From contig OX421961.1 in the NCBI GenBank assembly GCA_949128115.1, positions 124,685,050 to 124,749,049 of the forward strand: 64,000 nucleotides of DNA, given 5' to 3'. The notes under the pieces were generated by a model. It saw only the letters and a program-made list of their open reading frames with translations. It did no database searches and was not told the DNA's origin. Below are positions 25,201 to 35,873 of the stretch, one piece after another; positions within the stretch are counted from its first letter, which is position 1; every line of letters starts with the position of its first letter. The DNA comes from Anaspis maculata (lineage: Eukaryota; Arthropoda; Insecta; Coleoptera; Scraptiidae). A program made the translations under genes and the position numbers.

Positions 25201-25375
25201 GCGAAGGAAGTGAAGCACTCGAGCATCGGCGATGCATTCTTCCAATGTGAATCCGAAGACCCGTTTCATTTTTAAAGTTCTTCGAGCAATTATGACAAAA
25301 CCAGAGCTTGGATGGAGTAGAAATAGATGAATTGTTCAGGAGCAATGAGCTGTCGTTGTGACTTTGACTTGACAT
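22221..25375 (-). pseudogene. R2-like ORF: zinc fingers, RT, RLE endonuclease; broken
   Basis: The ORF starts at ATG 25375 and encodes the protein for target-primed reverse transcription. Residues 27-48 (C-x2-C-x12-H-x4-H) and 108-131 (C-x2-C-x14-H-x4-H) are zinc fingers. RT motifs follow: SSAGFDGISPQHLKDL, LLKIDVKNAFNTVE, GCQQGDPLGPAVFSL and YLDD (547-550). That frame stops at 23690-23692. The sequence resumes without loss in another frame (from about 23690), implying a 1-bp deletion. The second part carries a CCHC knuckle (C-x1-C-x8-H-x4-C, HTCVCGATVDKIGHHGLSC) and RPGG..WDVTCVDT. An in-frame TAG at 22479-22481 then cuts off a conserved-looking C-terminus (..LGPWSPDTKAIF.., ..QRGNAISVLGT..) that stays open to 22221. 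The nuclease signature is normally R/K-P-D; here codon 22617-22619 is Gly. Confidence 0.88.
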
Positions 25376-25559
25376 TTTTCATTATTCATGTCAAATTTGG
25401 TTTGAATTCATTGAATAGATTTTGAATAGTCAAATGTTTAAGTTTTGAACTTCAACATTTTTAGCGCATTTTCCATCTCGATGAAAATCGCTATTGCAAC
25501 CGCTTTGTCCGTCCGTCCGTTCCTCGAACTCCTCCCAAACTAGACGACCTAGCTTTCTA

Positions 25560-27024
25560 ATTTTTTCACTGTTACATAGCTGCCACTCCCAAAGGAGGGC
25601 TAGGCTATATTGGATGTCCATATTGCGCCGCCAACATAGAGAAAACCGCCCCCGATAAACTTGAAATAACATAATATTGCACTTTCTACCAGACCTGATG
25701 CTCTGGTTTTCTCATTTTTTGAATAATACATAGTTGCCACTTATAAACGTAAGCCAAGAAACATTCCGTCTTCAATATGCGCCGCCGACATGAAAAAACT
25801 GCTAAAAACCGCCCCCAATCACTTTAAAATGAAAAACATGAACCCGAAGACATAGCGATCTGATTCTTTCGGTATATAAATAGCTGACTAAAAATGGGAA
25901 AGGATAAGCTACTTCTCGTTAGTCGCCGCCCCCAGATTTCGCCCCCAAACGATAAAAAATGCAACTTTCATAAATGTTACTGATTGAGATGTTCCCTTAA
26001 ACATTTAGGAACTGCCAACTCAAATTGTGCAACATTTGCTCAGCCGAACGCTGCCGCTCCCACACGCCGCCCCCATAGTAAGAGATAAATGGAAAGCATG
26101 AACCCGAAGACATAGCGATCTAAGTTTTTCGCTACATGAATAGCTGACTAAAAATGGAAAAGGATAGGCTACTTTTGATATGGCGCCGCCTCCAGCTTCC
26201 GCCCCCAAAAGAATAAAGTGCAACTTTCAACAATTTTCACTGATTTAGCTGATAATGTTACCTCGAACATTTAACAACTTTTGACTCAAACTGTGCAAGA
26301 AATTCTTTGCCAAACTCTGCCGCTCCCACACGCCGCCCCCAAAGTGAGAGATAAATGTAAAACATGAACCTGAAGACATAGCGATCTAATTCTTTCACTA
26401 TATTGATAGCTGACTGAAATTGAAAAAAGATAGGTCACTTTTAATTGGCCGCCGCATCCAGCTGCCGCCTCCAAACAAAAAAAATGCAACTTTCACAATT
26501 TTCACTGATTGTCATATTTCCCTTACATTCAGAAACTCCCAACTCAAACTGTGCAACAGTTACTTTGCCGAATGCTGCCGCCCCCACACGCTGCCCTCAA
26601 AGTGAGAGATGAATGAAAAACTTAAACCCGACTAAAACTTGAAAAGACATAACGATCTAATTCTCTCGCTATATGGATGGCTAACTAAAAATGGGAAAGA
26701 AAAGGCTACTTTTGATATGGCACCACCTCCAGCTCCAACTTCCACCCCAAAAGAAAAAAGTGCAACTTTCAATAATTTCCACTGATTTACATTTTAATGT
26801 TACCTCAAACATTCAGAAACTCTAAACTCAAACTGTGGAAGAATGTCTTTGCCAAACTCTGCCGCTCCCACACGCCGCCCCCAAAGTAAGAGATAAATGT
26901 AAAACATAACCCTGAAGACATAACGACATCTAATTCTTTCGCTATATGGATAGCCGACTAAAAATGAGAAAGAATAGGCTACTGTTGGTTAGTCGCCGCT
27001 CCCAGCTGCCGCCTCCAAACAAAA
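25560..27024. repeat. tandem array, 260-271 bp units, GC boxes
   Basis: The word GAAGACATA.CGA(.)ATC recurs at 25846, 26106, 26372, about 26643 and 26914, spaced 260, 266, 271 and 271 bp. Each unit also has GCCGC..CCCACACGCCGCCCCCA, AGCTGACTAAAAATGG and TGCAACTTTC. The first 280 bp (25560-25840) hold two shorter, related units that start ACATAG.TGCCACT. The array lies directly upstream of the minus-strand retrotransposon ORF, so it may be a stack of promoter monomers; an unrelated satellite is the alternative. Confidence 0.88.
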
Positions 27025-27986
27025 AAATATTGATGAGTGAAAGAATCTTCATTCAAATCTATTTCATTGGCAAGTACCCCATTCTGATAACAAAATATCA
27101 CAATGAGTTTCGAATGAAGAAAGTGGACAAGGAATGGTGTTTCTCCTTCAACCAAATTTCTTTACGTTCATAATATGCCTCTTTGAGAAAATGCGCTACT
27201 GAGACTCACGCACGTGAAGGCATACTCACTTGTTTTAAATTTATACAGGGTGGTCCATCCTAGCGTAACTATCCCATAGCGGTCTTACCGTTCAAGATAG
27301 AGGAAAAGGTTTTTATGGTTTGATGCGACCTATAGCCACAGAACTATAGCATAAAATTATTTTCAGCTATACGGGGTGTCCTCATATTGACGGGATTAGC
27401 GAAACGTCAATTTTTTTAAATGAAACATTCCATCTTTTTTTGCATTTTATTGTTCAATTTTTTCAACTGTCTTATGCCTGTATTTTTGTTTCTTAATTGT
27501 GTGGCAGTGCTATCAGCTAAAAATTAAAAGCTAAAAAAAATCGCAATTTTACAGTTTTCTTAAAAAAATCGTAGCGGCCTAGCTTTTCAAAACTAAGAGA
27601 TGTAACTTGACATGGTGATAGTCAAGTCAAAGACCAATATCTTAATGTTGGAAAATTGGGATTTCTTGATACGGGGCGTTCACAAAAAAACATCAAACTT
27701 CATAATCTTCAAAGTATCATAACTCATTTTTTTCAAATGGCATGCCCCTATTTTTATAATATAGGGGCTCTATCTGGGTTATCTGATCAATCAATTATTT
27801 CCTCTCGCGTAAATTCAGTTTTCTTTATTCGACAATATTCAGACTTACTAACTGAGAGTCGCGGACTATTTGGCTTGTCTGTCATTCATCACGGCCAACT
27901 CAATTTTTGGAAAAAACCAAAAAAACACCTGAATCTGAACCTGAATCCGATTGCCTCGCTACGTACCTTCATTATGTAATCGTATA
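27025..27986. repeat. remnants of mariner-type ends
   Basis: TA-CAGGGTGGTCCATCCTAG at 27244, then similar words ATACGGGGTGTCC (27371) and ATACGGGGCGTTC (about 27668). None has a clear inverted partner, so this looks like old, partly nested insertions. No gene recognised. Confidence 0.4.
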
Positions 27987-28275
27987 CAGTGAAAGTCGCT
28001 TATAACGACGACGAAGGGACTGTCAAATTCCCGTCGTTATATGAGGACGTCGTTACATCCGTCCGATTTTTTTTTATGACGGAGTGAAGTACATATACGT
28101 TGTTTCAGATTGATTGCTATCTCAGTAGGCATTGGAAGTATATGGTAAAAGTCGCTTGAGCTTTGTCTAGTTCTAAAACGTTTATTGTTTTAGTCCTAAG
28201 TCAGTGTGACATGTCAATCAAAATCAACTGGAAAGTTTTTTACTGTCGTCCAAACTGTCATGTTTCTGTCCACCT

Positions 28276-29291
28276 CTAGGAGGATATAAGAATAGGGAGG
28301 GAGTATAACCCAGCTTGTGGGCGGGGGGAAATGAAGCCGGGAGACGTAAGGGGTGAGGTAGCAACTACGCCCAAATATTGCATCTAGTTACTGGAGTCTT
28401 TTGACTTTTGTGAATTAATTGACGTTATTGAAATAATTTGAAACTATTTGAGGTTAGTGAGATTTTTTTGATTGACATAAAATGAGTCCTGCCTGATATC
28501 TTTTATCTTTGTGCCTGGATCTTGTTTGGATGGTGCTTCATCTATAGGAGCTGAATAGATCAGCTTTCCCAGGTGTGGGGAAGACAGAGGCTACGTGCGC
28601 TGGATACAATATCATGTATGAAGAATACCTATCCCATCAATGCGAGCCGGAGCTGCCGAAGGGAAGATGCCTACCTGTAGTATGGGATCGCCTGATGTTT
28701 CAGTAGAATGTTAGGCAAGGATGAGAATGACCAGCAAATTCAAAAAATAATGAGCAGAAAATGAGTAGTTCGATTCTTTCCTCCTAGATTCTACCACGTA
28801 TTTGTGAGGTCAGCATTGTTAATACACTCTGTGATCTACACTGAACAGTGATAGGAGGTAGGTACTCTGGAAACCTCATCATCAGCCAATTTTAAGGCCT
28901 GTGTAGACTTCAAGGTTCATGGCAAAATTACAATGAAAAGTACCCACCTAGGTATCTATCTTGCTGGAATTTCTATCCTGCTACGGACTATCACCTACCA
29001 CGAAGTTAGTGACGAAAATGCTAATAAGTAAAAGCAAGTGAAACCTGTGATGAAATTCCTTTATGTAATCCAACGATCACATTTAGGAAGGATGTGGCTG
29101 GATCTGGTGCAGGACAAAGCGTCATAGACTGACACTGACAAGAGCGACAGCTCGCAGAACTTGACGTGGCAATATTCAGTTTCAATGGTAAAGTGATGAA
29201 AATTTTGGGCGTACAAAGATGGCGGATATGACATTTCCATGGCTTCACTTTTTATGACGAACCCTCCCTCCCTATTCTTATATCCTCCTAG
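28276..29291. mobile_element. 1016-bp element, 28-bp TIR, perfect 8-bp TSD
   Basis: The left end reads CTAGGAGGATATAAGAATAG then GGAGGGAG; the right end is its complement up to 29291. The flanks GTCCACCT (28268-28275) and GTCCACCT (29292-29299) are identical. An 8-bp TSD points to hAT or P-like. No transposase motif was found in the interior, whose ORFs are short. It sits inside the pogo-like element and is therefore younger. Confidence 0.88.
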
Positions 29292-30360
29292 GTCCACCTA
29301 GATAGCTTTTGGAAAGAAAATCGTAATAAGCACCTATCGACGCAAGTTTTAAGAATCTGTACGTGTTACTTATACAGTTACTGTTGTTCCTGTTACGTTA
29401 TACCTACTGTTACTGTTGTGTTGTTTCTTCATTGGTTTTGATTACCTGATAATTTTCACGCCATGTGTGGGGATCCAGTTCGTTTATCTGCGGGAGAACG
29501 TGAAACACTTTGACGCTGTTACGAAGAATTCTTCAGAGATTCCAACAATGCAGCTGCCAGCATTCAGCGCGTTGGCGTTGCTTTGATCTTTAGTAACGTA
29601 CTGCACGGTCAAACGCATACTGGCAAAAAGAAGCCAAGGTTTGTCACTACCTCCATAGTCACTACTTACAACCAAAAATTGGCCGTGGATCCCTGAGCCC
29701 AGTCGAGAAAAAAATCAGCCAGGCGCCCGTTCTCAATCAAAAGAGTAGGTACAGTACAGTCTGTTGTGCCATATCCTACCAGATTTCGTGCTTCTGTCTT
29801 CACTAAAAGGCTCAGTTGAAGTAGAAAAGCGTAACTCGGCTTTAGAAGCAGATCTTCCTTGATATCTGATCCCTCTCAAGGCCATGGAGTTTGCTTTACT
29901 GCTTGACTATCCACCTCTGTGTGATATGTGCACAATGTTGACTGAGACTGTGGCAAGAACGAAATCTGCTGACTCCCCAGGTGCCTATTTTTTTTAGTCC
30001 CGAGATCAGAAACAGAGACGGTTCGACATCAAAACTACATGTATCTTTCTTCAAGTGCACCTTGAATGGGGTGCCGCACGTGGTACTCGATAAAAAACTG
30101 AAGAAATACTTTCTGACTGAAAGAAGTGAAAGATCTGACTTATAACCTGAAAATAAATAATGAAGTTTCCATGAGATTTACACTTTTTATTTGACGTTTT
30201 TTGTAACTAAATCTAAAGCTGCATTTAGATTTACATGACCTACTGGGATAGCAATATTTCTGAAACAACGTATAAGTTTGTCTATACATTTTATTGTAAG
30301 TATTCAGAGATATACTTACAAAGTTACGAAAAAACAAGCAATAAACACATAAACAGGTAA

Positions 30361-30440
30361 ACGGCTCCGTGACGCAGGTGGTTGCGTGGCTTCCTGCGGC
30401 CGCGAGAGCTCCGGGTTCGATTCCCGAAAAAAGTCTGGGT
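30361..30440 (+). mobile_element. SINE-like tRNA head
   Basis: GTGACGCAGGTGGTTGCGTGG resembles a pol III A box region and GGGTTCGATTCCC (30413-30425) is a perfect B box with a T-arm stem (CGGG..CCCG). The acceptor arm does not pair, so this is not a working tRNA. The body and tail are not clearly defined; a short SINE or tRNA pseudogene. Confidence 0.5.
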
Positions 30441-30947
30441 GTTTGTAATGTCCAATTTGCAACTTTTCCAGATGATTGTATCAGTTCATAAAGACGAAAA
30501 CTCCGCTTAACAACTCCCCAGGCCATTGCGAGTCGATAAGCAGAGAAACATCAATTCTAATTTTGATTCAACAGGTAAATAAAACTGATAAACGTAGCAC
30601 TCAGCTCAACACATCCATACATACATCAAAATATTTTTCAAAGAAATCCGTCATTTTTTATTGTTCAGTAGATTGTTGGAAACGGATTGAAAAGGTTACA
30701 AAGTTGGACCAATCGGAATATTATTCGACACACGCCAGCGTGACTTGATTCTTGTCCGCACGCCGTTATATCCGACCTGATCTAGGGCTCAACAGGACGT
30801 TAAAGACGACTTCGTCGTTATAACCGACGACGTTATACACGGGCTTTAGAAGCGTTGTCGCTATGGAAATCCAACCAATTCTCTAGGACTTGGTCGTTAT
30901 AAGCAACTTGTCGTTATAAGCGACGTCGTCATAAATGACTTCCACTG

Positions 30948-31959
30948 TACTTGCAAGCCTCCAGCAAAAGGTGGAACACGTGAATGTGGAGCTCTGAATT
31001 CGAATCTCTATGTCAGAGAGCTCCAAAGCAATAATGGCTGATTTTGGGCGCATTTTTTTCAAAAAAGTGCTCATTTCTTTTTTTGAGGGGAGGGGGGGGA
31101 CCATGAGGCGTTCTTATGTCTCTATAGTAAGCAGAGTTTTTAATAAGGTAACTGCAGCTTGAATTTTCGTCTTTGTTCAGGCACCAGAGAAGGAAATCAA
31201 AAACTGTTCCCGTTTTGCCCTCGAATCAAGTTCAAGGACCCTTTTCGACGAATTCCTGCCCGAGCTCCTGCTGCTCCGATGAGCACAATGCAATTTCCCA
31301 AATGGAACGCAATCGGTCAGCGGAGCCTCTCCGGATGCCGTGCGAATCGTGTGTTGCGGTATGGATGAGAAGGAAAATCGGACCGACGCGCAATCGACCC
31401 GATTTATTGCCGGCCGCAGTCACATGTATCATCCGGAGCACGTTTTATTGTCAAGATGAAGTGCTACTCGACTTACAAGGACATTTCTCTTTTTAATCGG
31501 CTCTTCATCTCCGAACAATTACCGATCCCGCGTGCATGCCCGCGTTCCCGATCTGATTTATTTTGAGATGGAGAGAGAGAGGATCTCCCCGTTTTTCGCC
31601 CACACTCCTTGCCAGCCTAACGATTCGCACACACACACAAAAATCGTAACCGATTTTCGTGGAATTCTTCTTTTTTCAAAGCTCGCGGGTGGGATGATGT
31701 GATTATTGGAAAATAATATTGCAAATATACGTATCGGATGCTTGATACAGGATCGGCTTAGGATTCATTATCACAGAAACTCATCTCGTATACCTAAAAT
31801 AAATACGAGAGCATGATTCTGAGTATGATAAGAGGAAAAATGTGTTGTGTTACCACAATAATACTGTTACGAATTTGCGTTGGATATTACAATAATTGAG
31901 AAACGAACGTTCAGACACACATTTGAGAATAGACGAGATTGTTATTTGGAATTTCTTAC
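30948..31959. other. unassigned, includes GC-rich island 31150-31640
   Basis: The central part is GC-rich and single-copy-looking, with a good acceptor (tcgtctttgttcag, to 31180) followed by 33 open codons ending in TGA (31280-31282). I see no homology and no conserved domain, so I do not call an exon. A CA repeat lies near 31630. Confidence 0.4.
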
Positions 31960-32014
31960 TATGGGGGCATAGGGTCGCAAAAGGTCTTGCCGTGTGCAGC
32001 TTCGTGAGGCTATA

Positions 32015-34590
32015 CAGGGTGATTTTTTGAAAAGTTTCCACCTCCAATATTTTCCCGCACAAATTTTTTTTGCAAAAAAGCCAAAACAGGTCGATTTTCT
32101 TTTCGAGGGGGACATCTAACCAGCGTATTTTCAATCTTACTGTTTCATCCCCTTAGGCAGGGTGACTACCCCTTCCAAAATCTTAAATGGGACTAGGGGT
32201 CAAGATACACATTGTTTTGAAGGTCATTCAATTATCTTTATACTGGTGCATCTAAAATGAAAATCTAACCATCCGTTCTCAAACTATGAATTTTTGAAGC
32301 CAGGAACCTTCGCTGAATAAATTTTTGTTTTTATTATGCATTGGCGTATCAAGAACCGCCAACACACGTCTATTTCAATCAAGTATTAGGGGAAGGGGCA
32401 TTTTTTGACAGATCGTTGAGATACGTACCTCTCACCCACTCCTTCGCCCCCATCAACAACCCCTTGGAAATCTGAAATGGGATATGAGCCATCTTGTGAT
32501 ACCTCATTTGAAAGGTTCATCAATAATTCGCCAGTGCATTCGATTCTAATAAACTCGTCAACAGGTGCCTAAAACTCAACGATCATTTTGGAAAAATTAT
32601 TCAGAAAGCATTTTTATTCAAATAATTTCTTTTATTCTGAAAATGCAAACGTTTCAACAGACAGAAGCAAGTGGAACTGAAAGAAGTCAGTAGTCACAAT
32701 CACAAAAGATGCTCAAAGTGACCACCGTTATTCTCCATGCAGTAGTAGAGACGATTTTTGAATTCCTGTCTCACTCTAGAGAACGTTTCTCTAGGAATCC
32801 TTCTGCATTCGTCAACTATCCGCTGTCGTAAGTCTACCAAATCCACTGGCTGAGTTTTGAAGACAACAGATTTAAGATGACCCCAGAGGAAGAAGTCGGG
32901 ACTTGTCAAATCTGGTGATCGAGGTGGCCATTCTATCGCTCCACGCCTGCCAATCCAATGATTCGGAAATCTCTGGTCGAGCCAGTTTCGCACATTGACA
33001 GCGTAATGAGGCGGGGCTCCATCTTGCTGAAAGAATAGCCCATTTTCATCCAGGATCGGATTTCCACCTTGATCACGTTGATTTTCAACTTCATCGGTTA
33101 CTAAAGGATCGATGGTATTCTCCAGCAAGTCCAAATACACATCACCATTCAATGTTTGTTCAATGAATAGGGGACCGACTACCGCATCTCCAAGTATTCC
33201 TGCCCAAACATTCAATTTTTGAGGAGCTTGCGTATGTCCCTCTCTGAAAATGCGTGGATTTTCATCACTCCAATAACGCACATTTTGTTTATTTACACAG
33301 CCGTTTAAATAGAAACTGCATTCATCACTGAAGCATATGTTCTTGACCAGATTTGGGTTTGCAGTGATCATTTCTGTCATGGTCTCGCAAAACTCTAGTC
33401 TCCGATCAGGATCTTCTTCAACAAGCTCCTGCAGCATTTTCATTTTGTACGGACGGAATTTATGAAGTTTTGTCACTTTGCGCACGGATGAGTACGAAAG
33501 TCCTGTAGTTGCAGAAATCCGACGCAAAGAGTTAGTTGGATCCAAAGCCAGATGACCTAGTACTTCAATCTGAGCCATTTTATCTACCACCACGTTACCT
33601 CTTCTATTCACATTCTTCACCGACCCCGTTTCCTGGAATTTTCGTAAAAGCTTTCTGACGTACATATGGCTCATTTGTCTATCTGGATGTCTTTCACTGA
33701 AAACTCTGGCCGTGGCTCGGTAACAGTTCATTGCACCATTAATCAAAATTACTTCAACCCTCTCGGCAACAGCGTAAGCCATTTTTTACATGTAACAATT
33801 CAACCGACGTCGAATACGGTACACTTAGTGTATTGTAGAAAACAAAATAATGTATCTGAAAAACTGGGAAAAACTGAAGTAAAAAAATTATCTTATCTTT
33901 TGTGATTGTGACTACTGACTTCTTTCAGTTCCACTTGCTTCTGTCTGTTGAAACGTTTGCATTTTCAGAATAAAAGAAATTATTTGAATAAAAATGCTTT
34001 CTGAATAATTTTTCCAAAATGATCGTTGAGTTTTAGGCACCTGTTGACGACTTCATTAGAATCGAATGCACTGGCGAATTATTGATACCCCTTTCAAATG
34101 AGGTATCACAAGATGGCTCATATCCCATTTCAGATTTCCAAGGGGTTGTTGATGGGGGCGAAGGAGTGGGTGAGAGGTACGTATCTCAACGATCTGTCAA
34201 AAAATGCCCCTTCCCCTAATACTTGATTGAAATAGACGTGTGTTGGCGGTTCTTGATACGCCAATGCATAATAAAAACAAAAATTTATTCAGCGAAGGTT
34301 CCTGGCTTCAAAAATTCATAGTTTGAGAACGGATGGTTAGATTTTCATTTTAGATGCACCAGTATAAAGAGAATTGAATGACCTTCAAAACAATGTGTAT
34401 CTTGACCCCTAGTCCCATTCAAGATTTTGGAAGGGGTAGTCACCCTGCCTAGGGGGATGAAACAGTAAGATTGAAAATACGCTGGTTAGATGTCCCCCTC
34501 GAAAAGAAAATCGACCTGTTTTGGCTTTTTTGCAAAAAAAATTTGTGCGGGAAAATATTGGAGGTGGAAACTTTTCAAAAAATCACCCTG
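32015..34590 (-). mobile_element. mariner-type DD41D transposon, 696-bp TIRs
   Basis: A 2576-bp element inserted at TA. It starts CAGGGTGATTTTTTGAAAAG and ends with the exact complement. The arms 32015-32710 and 33895-34590 are the same length (696 bp) and look almost identical by eye. Between them lie only the transposase and about 112 bp of 5' sequence. The interrupted foldback arm has an intact homologue near 36890-36915 that shows the empty site. The ORF is intact and the TIRs well matched, so this is the best candidate for an active or recently active element in the window. Confidence 0.95.
32700..33782 (-). CDS. mariner-type transposase, DD41D, apparently intact
   Basis: A 360-residue cut-and-paste transposase that should bind its own TIRs and act in the nucleus. 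The N-terminus (about 5-60) looks like the helix-turn-helix found in many insect mariner-type proteins (MSHMYVRKLLRKFQETGSV), with a second HTH-like segment (RRISATTGLSYSSVRKV, 87-103). The catalytic triad is D153 (FSDECSF), D254 (FFQQDGAPPHYA) and D296 (SPDLTSPDFFLWG). Forty-one residues separate the last two Asp: DD41D, the spacing I recall for the rosa-type lineage. Length is normal for mariner proteins and no stop or frameshift is present. The start is ATG at 33782. The stop codon and last residues lie inside the TIR, so they are duplicated, inverted, in the other arm. Confidence 0.93.
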   Translation of the reverse strand: MAYAVAERVEVILINGAMNCYRATARVFSERHPDRQMSHMYVRKLLRKFQETGSVKNVNRRGNVVVDKMAQIEVLGHLALDPTNSLRRISATTGLSYSSVRKVTKLHKFRPYKMKMLQELVEEDPDRRLEFCETMTEMITANPNLVKNICFSDECSFYLNGCVNKQNVRYWSDENPRIFREGHTQAPQKLNVWAGILGDAVVGPLFIEQTLNGDVYLDLLENTIDPLVTDEVENQRDQGGNPILDENGLFFQQDGAPPHYAVNVRNWLDQRFPNHWIGRRGAIEWPPRSPDLTSPDFFLWGHLKSVVFKTQPVDLVDLRQRIVDECRRIPRETFSRVRQEFKNRLYYCMENNGGHFEHLL

Positions 34591-34803
34591 TATAATATAG
34601 GGATATGTGCCAATCGATTTTTGGACCATCAACGAATGTGAAAAATTATGGTGGAACATTAGGATCTGCTGCAGGCACATATGGTGGAGGCGCCAAAAAG
34701 AGTCCCGCTCGTTAACAAAAAAATGCATGTAGCTTTTCCATTTCACAACGGATATTGACATTTGTTACGTCAATCTGTAGAGGAAAAAATCCTCTTGGTA
34801 TCC

Positions 34804-35873
34804 AATTGACGGTCAATTGACGGTCAAATCGGTCAAAACTGAGAAAAATACGCTAAAAAGAGGTGTTACTATCATTCAACATTATTTATTGAAATTAGAC
34901 AACAATTTGGATATTTCGTTAGGTTAGTACCGTATGATCAAAAACTTTCCTCCCCTAGACAGGCTGTGGCCTCATTGGCCTTGTTTGCCTGCCAATGACC
35001 ACAGCCTGCCTAGAGGAGGAAAGTTTTTGATCATACGGTACTATATTTTACTCGATTTTTTATTTTATTTCAAAATAAATGAATTCGAATAAAAATATAT
35101 TTCAATTTTAATTTTTGGTAATTATAGGTAGGTACGCGAACACCTTAACTAACTCAGTTCAGGTACTCATACAAATATATGATATATGATATAACATGTT
35201 CCAAAAATAAAGCTAGTAAGTATTTGGTTTTATTTTCAGACTTTAAGGACGGAGTCATATTGGTGAAATAGGCGTTGCGAAATCAATCCCTGTGGGTTTA
35301 TTCCTTGACGGATTCTTACCATTGTGGTCTCTTTCGAAAGCTACAAGGATGTACTTTGGTTTGAGTCCATTGGCATTTTTGAAATAAGAAGAAAAATTAA
35401 ATTTTGACATTTGAAAAAATTATTTTTGGATTTTGGAAATGCCAAGTTATAACCGCAACGTTTTAGCGAGAAATGTCAGATATCAATCAAATGACAGCAT
35501 CTGTCAATCTAATGTCAACCGCTAATAACCAACCGGTTACAAAAAGTTACTCGCTCGAAAAAGACTATAGTGATGAAGAGTTCAGGTCCATAGGACCATT
35601 AGTACCTACTGATATATTTCACGGATTTGAATGAGCTACTTCTCCGTTCGATATACTGACGTCTTAGTTTGGCAATTAACCCACGAACACCCCAAAAAGA
35701 ATACTTTACGTGTTTGTTGTGTTAATACATAACATGTAATGACTTTTTAAATCATGCAAACGAGGCCCGGGGGCTCGTGTTTGACCGGTCAATTGACCAG
35801 AGTATTTGACACGGTCAAATGACCGGTCAATTGACGGCTCATTTGACCGGTCAATTGACATCGTGCAACCCTA
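34804..35873. mobile_element. hAT-like MITE with palindromic subterminal array
   Basis: It interrupts the left foldback arm. The right end reads (complement) TAGGGTTGCACGATGTCAAT, close to the TAGTGTTGCACGA ends of the hAT-type pair here. The subterminal zones (34804-34850, 35786-35860) are stacks of GGTCAATTGAC/TTGACCGGTCAA words. The left terminus lacks the TAGGGTTGCACG part, so it may be eroded. Compared with the right arm about 55 bp of target sequence is also missing. No ORF of note; it contains a further 117-bp hairpin MITE. Confidence 0.7.
34926..35042. mobile_element. 117-bp hairpin MITE at TA
   Basis: AGTACCGTATGATCAAAAAC followed by TTTCCTCC..CTAG..CAGGCTGTGG is mirrored by the right half, ending GATCATACGGTACT. 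The arms are about 52 bp with few mismatches. A diverged left-end copy (GTACCATATGATCAAAATCT) occurs at 61316. It is the innermost layer of the nest. Confidence 0.9.

Larger units (their letters stand above)
22140..27024 (-). mobile_element. RLE-type non-LTR retrotransposon (inferred extent)
   Basis: One ORF (22221-25375) runs on the minus strand. After its natural stop comes about 80 bp of AT-rich 3' sequence, ending near 22140 by my guess. On the 5' side lies 180 bp of leader and then a tandem array of GC-box-bearing units to 27024, which I tentatively include as 5' UTR. The architecture (two N-terminal C2H2 fingers, RT, C-terminal CCHC knuckle and restriction-like nuclease) is that of the site-specific R2/NeSL/Hero-type elements; I cannot fix the clade. 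No poly-A tail or target duplication was identified, so the outer limits are inferred. Confidence 0.6.
27987..30947. mobile_element. pogo/Tigger-like non-autonomous element
   Basis: Starts CAGTGAAAGTCGCTTATAAC after a TA, and ends in the complement of CAGTGGAAGTCATTTATGAC before a TA (30948-30949). CAGTG.AA..TCG.TATAACGA is the type of end I associate with insect pogo/Tigger relatives. The ends carry several copies of GTCGTTATA (28022-28050, about 30815-30925). No transposase is recognisable inside; the interior contains another transposon (28276-29291) and a SINE-like head (30366). Confidence 0.72.

Noticed and set aside
25560..27024. CRISPR-like array
   Set aside because: Units are 260-271 bp tandem copies without unique spacers, in eukaryotic sequence.
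15528..30440. tRNA genes at 15.53 and 30.36 kb
   Set aside because: A and B boxes are present but acceptor stems do not pair; the first has a SINE body and tail.
28276..30947. Transposase of the pogo-like element
   Set aside because: No DDE-type motif could be found in any frame between 28.3 and 30.9 kb; the element appears non-autonomous.
31181..31282. Terminal coding exon after a good acceptor
   Set aside because: Thirty-three open codons without any recognisable motif; too short to separate from chance.
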